From the NCBI GenBank assembly GCA_030688105.1, contig JAUYIV010000378.1, forward strand, positions 1-5,106: a DNA stretch of 5,106 nt. Direction: 5' to 3'. A model generated the notes under the pieces. The model had not been told where the DNA came from, did no database searches, and saw nothing but the letters and a program-made list of their open reading frames with translations. The position numbers were made by a program, and so were the translations under genes. Positions 1 to 4,703 of the stretch are shown here, piece by piece (position 1 is the stretch's first letter; every line of letters begins with the position of its first letter). This DNA is from Actinomycetota bacterium (lineage in GTDB: Bacteria; Actinomycetota; Acidimicrobiia; Spongiisociales; UBA11373).

Positions 1-215
1 GCCGCCAACCCGCCACCCAGTGCGACCTCGACCACCGCACCCCCTGGGCCCAATCCCACCGGACCTCCACAGACGGGCTCGACGCCGGCTGCCGCCACGA
101 CCACGTCACCGTCCGCCACCGCCTCGGCTGGACCCACCAACCCCTCCCCGGAGGCGACCACCTCTGGACCAGCCCCCTCGGCCACCAATACACCAAAAGC
201 GGCAAACCCCCCTAA
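1..215 (+). CDS. HNH endonuclease, DUF222/13E12 type, C-terminal end (5' partial)
   Basis: About 70 residues are visible, in the frame starting at base 3 and ending with TAA at 213-215. The sequence carries the C-terminal signature of actinobacterial DUF222-HNH proteins. CDLDHRTPW is the first HNH metal/catalytic segment. CRHDH followed by VRH takes the place of the usual C-x-x-H-H-x-x-K-H segment. The typical tail follows: GWTHQP, then LWTSPLGHQY and a short Pro-rich end. In this family the HNH module lies at the C-terminus behind a long DUF222 domain, which would be to the left of the window. The loop between the two HNH halves holds an Asp-rich stretch rather than the usual Asn-Leu of 'GNL', so nuclease activity is uncertain. 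These proteins are often found in many diverged copies per genome and their cellular role is unclear. The family call is firm; activity is not. Confidence 0.8.
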   Translation, partial: RQPATQCDLDHRTPWAQSHRTSTDGLDAGCRHDHVTVRHRLGWTHQPLPGGDHLWTSPLGHQYTKSGKPP

Positions 216-256
216 CGGCGACCGCAGTCAGGTCCCACAACAACCATCCACCAAAC

Positions 257-264
257 GAGAAGGA
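257..264 (+). promoter_or_regulatory. Shine-Dalgarno site of the DUF4262 gene
   Basis: A purine-rich GAGAAGGA, with AAGGA at 260-264, ends 7 bases before the ATG at 272. It supports this ATG over any upstream in-frame start, because the translation further upstream is a low-complexity Pro/Arg run that is the out-of-frame shadow of the HNH gene. Confidence 0.6.
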
Positions 265-271
265 ACCCGAG

Positions 272-766
272 ATGGATCTCCAAGCATGGGCCGATCAGGA
301 GGACGCCCGCATCATCGAGACGATCCGGCGCGTCGGCTGGTTCATCAACTACATCGGCGGAGAGTGCTGCAGCCGGCCCGGCTGTGACTCGCCTCCCGAC
401 GAAGGGCCACCGTTCGCCTACACGATCGGCCTCTTCGGGCTGGGCCACCCCGAGATGCTCATCTTCGGCGTCGACACGACGACCGCGGCGGGCGTGCTCA
501 ACGCACTCGGCGAGCACGTCCGGCACGGCGGAACGGTGATGCCCGGTGTCGTCATCCCCGTCCCGGGCTGGCGCCGAGTGGTCCCCGAGCAAGTGCCCAA
601 CCCCGGCGAGATCGTCCTCTGGGCGAACGACTTCTACCAGCGCCCACCCGAGCACTCGGTACCCGTCATTCAGCTCACCTACGACGACGACCAGGGTCGT
701 TTCCCCTGGGACGAGGGCTACACCACGCCGGAGCTCCAACCGCGGCCGGGCACGTTCACCGCGTGA
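272..766 (+). CDS. DUF4262 domain protein
   Basis: 164 residues, a normal single-domain length for DUF4262, a family of unknown biochemical function found widely in actinobacteria. Family hallmarks are visible: PFAYTIGL (residues 47-54), GHPEMLIFG (58-66), GVLNALGEHV (74-83), a PG-containing stretch around 91-99, an aromatic FY pair (121-122) in the segment that precedes the PVIQLTY strand, and FPWDEGY (144-150) followed by QP near the C-terminus. No signal peptide or membrane segment is seen, so it is probably cytosolic. An N-terminal loop carries three Cys (C32, C33, C38) just before the family core, which could bind metal or form a disulfide; this is inference. The start was chosen because of the ribosome binding site at 257-264. 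It lies 56 bases behind the HNH gene in the same direction, so co-transcription is possible. The family assignment is confident; no function is claimed. Confidence 0.85.
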   Translation: MDLQAWADQEDARIIETIRRVGWFINYIGGECCSRPGCDSPPDEGPPFAYTIGLFGLGHPEMLIFGVDTTTAAGVLNALGEHVRHGGTVMPGVVIPVPGWRRVVPEQVPNPGEIVLWANDFYQRPPEHSVPVIQLTYDDDQGRFPWDEGYTTPELQPRPGTFTA

Positions 767-852
767 GTGGTCCGGGATCTGGTCATCGATCGACCTCGAT
801 GGTTGAATCTCTGGTTCATTCGCGCCGCCGCACACGAGAGGACGGGCACGAG

Positions 853-1086
853 ATGGCCGAGGTGTTGTTGTTCCACCACGCGCAGGGCCAGACGGCGGGG
901 TTCCTCGCCTTCGCCGACGAGCTGCGTCGAGCCGGGCACACGGCACATCGTCCCCTGCCTCGGTTTTGCCTATCGGACGTGACAGCCCCTCCCTCGTCGG
1001 GTCAGGCCGATTCACGACCCGACTCCCACGTCGCGTCGCCCGGAAAGGGGCGCTCGTTTGCGGTCGGTTCGATTCGGCCCACCTGA
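853..1086 (+). pseudogene. Dienelactone hydrolase family protein, 5' remnant
   Basis: The first ~32 codons (853-948) match the start of dienelactone hydrolase (DLH) alpha/beta hydrolases: MAEVLLFHHAQG, then GFLAFADELRRAGHTAH. In intact members the next residues would be a TPDL-like strand and the rest of a ~200-residue fold with the Cys-Asp-His triad. Here similarity stops abruptly, and the frame continues through unrelated low-complexity sequence to a stop at 1084-1086, giving 77 codons in all. All catalytic residues are therefore missing. A plausible ribosome binding site (GAGAGGA, 836-842) and ATG survive, so a short peptide could still be made. I looked in the other two frames downstream for the rest of the hydrolase and found none, so this is a truncation rather than a simple frameshift. 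The DLH call rests on a short but characteristic N-terminus. Confidence 0.6.
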
Positions 1087-1322
1087 GTAAAATCCCGGGT
1101 CAGTAGATCCAGCTTCGCCTCCTCCTCGGAGTACCAAGAGCCCCATGTCGTCGCAACGGCCTGCCGCCACTGCTGAGCCGACATTCTGGGAACGACTGGC
1201 GGCCCGTAGACACCGACAATGACTCCAGCGCGGTCTTCCACTCGAGATGTCGTCCGGGTCGGCTGCCCTGTCTGCTCCAACCATCACCAAGGGGGGACGT
1301 CAGGTGGGCCCTGGCGGTGTAA
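949..1322. other. Gene-poor stretch between two truncated genes
   Basis: About 370 bases separate the point where dienelactone hydrolase similarity ends and the start of the open frame holding the DsbA remnant. I find no recognisable plus-strand protein, no tRNA and no transposase. It holds one weak minus-strand ORF, listed separately. It also holds a hairpin with perfect 8-bp arms (996-1003 and 1016-1023) and an 11-bp inverted repeat (1076-1086 and 1300-1310). It may be a scar of a deletion or insertion that removed the end of one gene and the start of another. Confidence 0.45.
1002..1280 (-). CDS. Possible small hypothetical protein (weak)
   Basis: An open frame of 92 codons runs on the minus strand from TTG at 1278-1280 (the frame opens just after a TGA at 1284-1286) to TGA at 1002-1004. 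A better start may be the ATG at 1182-1184, which would give 60 residues. From that ATG the composition looks protein-like: it includes WGSWYSEEEAKLDLL, then FTQVGRIEPTANERPFP, is rich in Glu/Asp and mostly G/C at third positions. No clear ribosome binding site is seen and I recognise no family. It sits in the gap between two truncated genes, so it could be a fragment of a foreign gene or chance reading in GC-rich DNA. Confidence 0.25.
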   Translation of the reverse strand: MEQTGQPTRTTSRVEDRAGVIVGVYGPPVVPRMSAQQWRQAVATTWGSWYSEEEAKLDLLTRDFTQVGRIEPTANERPFPGDATWESGRESA

Positions 1323-1598
1323 ATCCGTCGTTGGGACCCCGCATGCGGCGAAGCAGCCCAGGTGCTCGGCGATGTCGCCACAATTGAGCGAACCCAGCAG
1401 GATTTCGCCGAAGCGCAGGGCTACGGGGTCGCGGGCTTTCCCACAGTGCTGTTCCGAGACGGCGAGGAACTGGCCATCGTGACCCGCGGATTCGTCCCCT
1501 GGGATCAGCTGGAGCCGGCGTTGACGGACTGGCTCGAGAAACGTTACGGCGACCTCACCACAGATCTCTTCTGCGATCCGAAGACAGGCCTCTGCTGA
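1323..1598 (+). pseudogene. DsbA-family thiol oxidoreductase, C-terminal remnant
   Basis: The open frame begins after a TAA at 1320-1322. The likely start, if it is translated at all, is GTG at 1362 (78 residues). Similarity to DsbA-family thioredoxin-fold proteins is clear from about ERTQQDF onward. It covers the helix leading into YGVAGFPTVLF (with the cis-Pro loop, P27 from GTG 1362), the strand EELAIVTRGFVPWDQ, and the final helix LEPALTDWLEKR. Full-length members are ~200 residues and carry a catalytic C-x-x-C near the N-terminus. That whole half is absent here, and no DsbA-like C-x-x-C segment was found in other frames upstream, so redox activity as a DsbA is not expected. The tail ends in CDPKTGLC, a Cys pair beyond the thioredoxin fold. 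The frame is clean to its stop, which may mean that the truncation is recent or that a shorter protein is still used. Confidence 0.6.
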
Positions 1599-1644
1599 CG
1601 CACCGTGACGGCGGCGTCGCCATCGCAGGGCGGGCGCGCTCGAC

Positions 1645-1779
1645 ATGCTGATCGTGATCGCCACCGTGGTCGTGATGCTGGCAAGCGGCGTCATCCGGAC
1701 AGGTGGCGTGAGAGATGGGCGCCCTGTTCGCCGCCGCAAGAGGCGCCCGCAGTCGAGACCGGGCGCGTGGGCGGCGTGA
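1645..1779 (+). CDS. Possible tiny single-pass membrane protein (weak)
   Basis: A 44-codon frame starts at ATG 1645 and ends at TGA 1777-1779. It encodes an uninterrupted hydrophobic N-terminus (MLIVIATVVVMLASGVI, residues 1-17) followed by a strongly basic tail (VRRRKRRPQSRPG). The pattern of one transmembrane helix and a positive cytoplasmic tail is plausible for a small membrane protein. However, no good ribosome binding site precedes it, it matches nothing I recognise, and short hydrophobic frames are common in GC-rich DNA. It lies in the 250-base gap between the DsbA remnant and the polymerase gene. Confidence 0.2.
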   Translation: MLIVIATVVVMLASGVIRTGGVRDGRPVRRRKRRPQSRPGAWAA

Positions 1780-1833
1780 CGCGGACAAGGGCCTGGGGTC
1801 TGGCCGATCAGATGGTCGAACGTGCCGGCCACC

Positions 1834-1849
1834 CGTAGGCTGGGCAGGG
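1834..1849 (+). promoter_or_regulatory. Leaderless-type -10 promoter element of the polymerase gene
   Basis: TAGGCT (1836-1841) fits the actinobacterial -10 consensus TANNNT and is followed by exactly 7 bases before GTG at 1849. That places the expected transcription start on the first base of the start codon, the hallmark of a leaderless mRNA. No good -35 hexamer is seen. The same spacing occurs before the DUF1697 gene. Confidence 0.5.
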
Positions 1850-2757
1850 TGAAGGTCACCCACCCCGATCGGATCGTCTTCCCTGACGACGTGATCACCA
1901 AGGGCGACGTGGTCGATTACTACCGACTCGTCGCCGGGCGGCTCCTCCCGTTCATCGCCGGGCGAGCGCTCACCGTGCATCGGTTCCCCAAGGGCATCGG
2001 CGAGCAGGGGTTCATGCAGAAGAACGCCCCGGATCACTACCCCCGCGACCTCATCCACCGACACCAGGTCGAGAAGGCCGAAGGGGGAACCACGCTCTAC
2101 CCGGTCGTCGACTCGGCGGAGGCGATCCTCTACTTCGCCAACCTCGGTGTGATCACCTTCCACGTGCCACCGGTGCGAGTCGAGGACGAGGCTCATCCCG
2201 ACTGGGTGATCTGGGACCTCGACCCGCCACCGGGTGAAATCGACCTGGTGCGCCAGGCCGCCGCTCAGATGCGCTCGTTCCTGGAAGGCCTGGGGATCCC
2301 CACCCTGCTGATGACGAGCGGATCCAACGGGTACCACCTCCGAGCTCGCCTCGACGGCAGCCTGCCCGTGGATCGCGTCGAGCGGCTCGCCCGGGGGACG
2401 GCAGTCCTCGCCGCGGCGACCTACGAGGAGCACCTCACCGTGGCCTTCCGCAAGGCCGAACGCGGCTCGCGCGTGTTCGTCGACTGGATGAGGAACAACC
2501 CGGTGGCGACGTCGGTGGCCCCCTGGTCCGTCCGACCGCGGCCGGGGGCTCCGGTGGCCGCCCCGCTCGGCTGGGACGAGTTGACGGAGGTCGAACCGAC
2601 TGGCGTCACGCTGACGACGATCGGCGACCGGCTCGAATCGGACCCGTGGGCCGGCGCCACAGCCCTGAACCTATCCGCTGCGGCCGACGCAGTGGATCAG
2701 GACCTCGAGAAGGCAGGCATCGAGTTGGAGCCGTTCGACAGATTCCGCTCGGGTTGA
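1849..2757 (+). CDS. Stand-alone LigD-type DNA primase-polymerase (PolDom)
   Basis: 302 residues from GTG 1849. An upstream GTG at 1822 would add 9 residues but lacks support, whereas 1849 has the leaderless promoter spacing and matches the family's usual start (VKVTHPDRIVFP). This is the polymerase domain of LigD, of the archaeo-eukaryotic primase superfamily, which fills gaps and adds nucleotides with a preference for ribonucleotides during non-homologous end joining with Ku and a ligase. Visible motifs are GFMQKNAP (K58, DNA 5'-phosphate/template contact region), FHVPP (H105), the metal-binding DLD (D123 and D125) in VIWDLDPP, TSGSNGYH (156-163), and RVFVDWMRNN with the third acidic residue D212, then SVAPWSVR and APLGWDEL. 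The length equals the polymerase domain alone: there is no ligase or 3'-phosphoesterase domain, as in the mycobacterial PolD proteins. No Ku or ligase gene is visible in the window. All three catalytic acidic residues are present, so it is probably active. Confidence 0.93.
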   Translation: MKVTHPDRIVFPDDVITKGDVVDYYRLVAGRLLPFIAGRALTVHRFPKGIGEQGFMQKNAPDHYPRDLIHRHQVEKAEGGTTLYPVVDSAEAILYFANLGVITFHVPPVRVEDEAHPDWVIWDLDPPPGEIDLVRQAAAQMRSFLEGLGIPTLLMTSGSNGYHLRARLDGSLPVDRVERLARGTAVLAAATYEEHLTVAFRKAERGSRVFVDWMRNNPVATSVAPWSVRPRPGAPVAAPLGWDELTEVEPTGVTLTTIGDRLESDPWAGATALNLSAAADAVDQDLEKAGIELEPFDRFRSG

Positions 2758-2792
2758 TGCCCCGGTGGTCTGGGCCTCGCGCCTGACTTACC

Positions 2793-3674
2793 TCAACTCA
2801 CATAGTCCTCGAGGCGGATGCCAATCGACATCGCCTCGATGATCTCGCGATCGCCCAGAGGTTCGGGCAGCTCGACCGTGTAAGGCGTCTCCGGATTGCC
2901 CTGGCACGTCTGGGCGTCGCCTGGGGGACGCTCTGCGGCGAAGGCGAGCCTCACTTCCGTGTCGGTCATCACAACCTGGGGACCGACGAGACGGTCACCG
3001 ATCTCCTGGCCGCTGACACACTCCTGCTCGGTGAGCAGCACATGTAGCTCCGTGGTCTCCGGCCCTGGCTCGGGTGCCGACGGGTGGAGAACCCACCCCA
3101 CGGTGTTGAGACCTGCCGGCATGGCAAACTGGAGATCGCACGGTCTCCCACTGCTCGACGAGCCGCCCCACCGCCACGCATCGTCCTCGCGGCTGAGGTA
3201 CATGTACCAAAGGCCTCCTCCGGACAGTGTGACCAGGATGGCCTGCTCAGAGGTCTGATGGAGCAGTTGCCAGCCTTCCTGCGGCCAGAACGGACCCTCC
3301 TCGCTGCTCAGGAAGGGCTCGATCGCGGCGAGCATGCCGTCTGGATCGTCCGGGTCGATGAGCTCGATTTCGTAGATGGCGCCGAGCGGGAACGCCGGGC
3401 CAATGGGGCAGGTGACCATCAGGTCGGGCGGATAGTCGCCGTTCTCGTCCGGAGGAACGATCACGTCGAGCTCTCCCGTCGAGACGAAATCCGGCGAGCT
3501 GGTCGAGGTGCTCGGTGCCGGGGCTGAGGTCGTGGTTGCCACGGTGCTCGTCGTCGGATCCACATCCCGGGCCAGGGTGCTCGTCGGCGATTCCGCCTCC
3601 CCAGGCTCAACACCACAGGCGGCGACGATCAGCCCGGCTGCGAGCAGGGCGATCCGAAGCCTCCACCGGTTCAT
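2793..3674 (-). CDS. Secreted lipoprotein of unknown function
   Basis: 293 residues with a clear lipoprotein signal peptide: basic MNRWRLR, a hydrophobic stretch, and the lipobox VAAC with C20 as the lipidated residue. The mature protein should be anchored on the outer face of the cytoplasmic membrane. Residues 29-60 form a Ser/Thr/Pro/Ala-rich linker, typical of a flexible tether through the cell wall. The globular part has four Cys (C89, C179, C219, C257), which suggests two disulfides. It contains two recognisable blocks: WPQEGWQLLHQ through GGGLWYMYLSREDDAWRWGG, and HVLLTEQECVSGQ through the acidic C-terminus. I recognise no named domain. A weak ribosome binding site (GGAAGG) lies close to the ATG. 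It converges with the polymerase gene (35 bases between stops, no clear hairpin terminator) and diverges from DUF1697 with 92 bases between starts. Localisation is confident, function unknown. Confidence 0.85.
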   Translation of the reverse strand: MNRWRLRIALLAAGLIVAACGVEPGEAESPTSTLARDVDPTTSTVATTTSAPAPSTSTSSPDFVSTGELDVIVPPDENGDYPPDLMVTCPIGPAFPLGAIYEIELIDPDDPDGMLAAIEPFLSSEEGPFWPQEGWQLLHQTSEQAILVTLSGGGLWYMYLSREDDAWRWGGSSSSGRPCDLQFAMPAGLNTVGWVLHPSAPEPGPETTELHVLLTEQECVSGQEIGDRLVGPQVVMTDTEVRLAFAAERPPGDAQTCQGNPETPYTVELPEPLGDREIIEAMSIGIRLEDYVS

Positions 3675-3752
3675 GGCCTTCCGACGTTCACGCTCGGGGA
3701 TCGGGTTCCGCGACCGAACCGGGGCTGAGACGAACCAAGAACGACGGGGTGC

Positions 3753-3767
3753 GTACCGTGGGAGGGA
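3753..3767 (+). promoter_or_regulatory. Leaderless-type -10 promoter element of the DUF1697 gene
   Basis: TACCGT (3754-3759) fits TANNNT and is followed by 7 bases (GGGAGGG) before ATG 3767, so transcription is expected to start at the A of the ATG. The GGAGG lies too close to the ATG (1-2 bases) to act as a normal ribosome binding site, which fits a promoter spacer better. No clear -35 element. Confidence 0.5.
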
Positions 3768-4319
3768 TGAAGTTCCGAGAACACGTCGCCCTCCTCCGGG
3801 GGGTAAATGTCGGCGGAAAGAACCGGATCCCGATGGCCGACCTCCGGGAAGCCTTCACCGAACACGGATTCGACCAGGTCGCCACCTACATCGCCAGCGG
3901 CAACGTGCTGTTCGCATCGAGAAAGGCTCGCTCCACCCTCGAGCGCGTGATCGAGGCGATGCTCGAGGATCGATTCGACACCCCGATCGTGACGGTGGTG
4001 CGCACGCACGGAGAGATGCGCGAACTGGTCGACTCGGCCCCACGGGGGTTCGGAGGCGAGGGCTACCACTCCGATGTCGTGTTCCTCAAGCACCCGCTGA
4101 TCGCGGCGGAGGCGATGCGAGTCGTCGAGCTCCGCAGGGGCGTCGACCAGGCGTGGCCCGGAAAAGGGCGTCCTCTACTTCGCCCGGCTGAGCGCTCGCC
4201 GCACCCAGAGCAAGATGAGCAAGATCGTCGGGACACCCGAGTATCAGAAGATGACGATCCGCAGCTGGTCGACGACCACGAAGCTGCTCGGGCTCCTCGA
4301 CAAGCGCACCGCGGACTGA
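3767..4319 (+). pseudogene. DUF1697 family protein, frameshifted
   Basis: The first part reads MKFREHVALLRGVNVGGKN, then IPMADLREAF, TYIASGNVLFAS and VTVVRTHGEMRELV, the standard start of DUF1697, a family of ~180 residues with no established activity. The frame holds through GVDQAWPGKG (to about 4168). The conserved second half then continues in the next frame: VLYFARLSARRTQSKMSKIV, then GTPEYQKMTIRSWSTTTKLL, stopping at TGA 4317-4319. The two halves join perfectly if one base is removed from the A4/G3 run at 4162-4168, giving 183 residues, the normal family length. Without correction the first frame runs on through unrelated residues to about 4351. The near-perfect preservation on both sides means the lesion is either very recent or a base-calling error. 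I saw no evidence for programmed +1 frameshifting. Alternative in-frame GTG starts at 3749 and 3758 are less likely than ATG 3767. Confidence 0.85.
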
Positions 4320-4326
4320 CGCGTCA
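4317..4326. repeat. Palindrome spanning two convergent stop codons
   Basis: TGACGCGTCA is a perfect 10-bp palindrome. Its left end is the TGA stop of DUF1697 (+) and its right end is the TGA stop of the nitroreductase-family gene (-), leaving 4 bp between the two genes. A second ACGCGT follows at 4329-4334. It is too short, and lacks a T tract, to call a terminator. Confidence 0.5.
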
Positions 4327-4682
4327 CGACGCGTGGTCCATCAGCAGGTAGTGCTCCGCCTTGTAGAAGTCGCCGCCCGGATCGAACCCGGGAGCGAATC
4401 GATCGATCGCCTCGTCTCGCGAGACGAGTTGCGGCCGTCAGGCGTCGATGCGAAGGGTGGCCGACCCGGGAGGCGAGGGGTGTTCCTCACCCAGTCGGAC
4501 TTCGGCCCGTACCTCACGACGAGCACATATCCACCACGCGTGAGATGAGCATCGAGCGGTGTCCGGTGCACACCACCCGACGACCGCCCCACGTGGGCGA
4601 CAACCGGGTACTTGCCCTTCCTGACCTGCCGCGGGTTGAAAACGGCCCTGTTGATCTTGGCCAGCCATCTCGGGTATGGCAT
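4324..4682 (-). pseudogene. Deazaflavin (F420)-dependent nitroreductase-family protein, broken
   Basis: From ATG 4680-4682 (GGTGAGG upstream; a GTG at 4686-4688 is the alternative) the frame reads PRWLAKINRAVFNPRQVRKG, then VVAHVGRSSGGVHRTPLDAH and GGYVLVVRYGPKSDWVRNT. This matches small split-barrel proteins of the Ddn-like deazaflavin-dependent oxidoreductase family, which typically use reduced F420 to reduce quinones or nitro compounds. After about 4481 the conserved continuation GSATLRID lies in another frame; the change equals two extra bases (C4 and C3 runs, plus-strand 4468-4480) or one missing base. That frame then meets TGA at 4438-4440, and beyond it continues sensibly as RPQLVSRDEAIDRF, PGFDPGGDFYKAEHYLLMDH to the stop at 4324-4326. 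So the gene has one net frame change and one nonsense codon (CGA to TGA would explain it). Repaired length is about 120 residues, normal for the family. It lies 21 bases behind the DUF1801 gene and probably shares its transcript. Confidence 0.75.
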
Positions 4683-4703
4683 AGGCACCTCACCGCTGGG
4701 TAC

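Noticed and set aside
20..271. N-terminal extension of the DUF4262 frame back to base 20
   Set aside because: It is an Arg/Pro low-complexity shadow of the HNH gene; the ribosome binding site and family start support ATG 272.
996..1023. Hairpin with 8-bp arms (GTCGGGTC and GACCCGAC)
   Set aside because: The loop is 12 bases, there is no T tract on either strand, and no confident gene ends here, so I do not call it a terminator.
1061..1083. Sequence resembling a tRNA T-arm (GGTCGGTTCGATTC, then GGCC)
   Set aside because: The T stem pairs only if a C is added, and no acceptor, D-arm or anticodon arm can be folded from the 75 bases upstream. It is therefore not a tRNA, and no integrase is present to argue for an attachment site.
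1219..1482. Plus-strand frame with a CPVC motif ahead of the DsbA remnant
   Set aside because: I considered it as the lost DsbA active site, but the surrounding residues do not match the thioredoxin fold and the spacing to the remnant is far too short.
1555..2433. Long minus-strand open frame opposite the polymerase gene
   Set aside because: It lies antisense to a clear polymerase gene with all motifs, and its translation resembles no family; it is a GC-rich shadow.
2758..2792. Possible bidirectional terminator between the polymerase and lipoprotein genes
   Set aside because: Only a very short GGC/GCC pairing is visible in the 35-base gap, without a T tract.
3703..3720. Short inverted repeat GGTTC and GAACC in the lipoprotein-DUF1697 gap
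   Set aside because: The arms are only 5 bp and there is no regulator nearby to bind it; too weak to call an operator.
4161..4170. Programmed frameshift in DUF1697
   Set aside because: A +1 shift is needed, and there is no rare codon, stop codon or stimulatory structure at the site of the kind known in +1 recoding; an indel is simpler.
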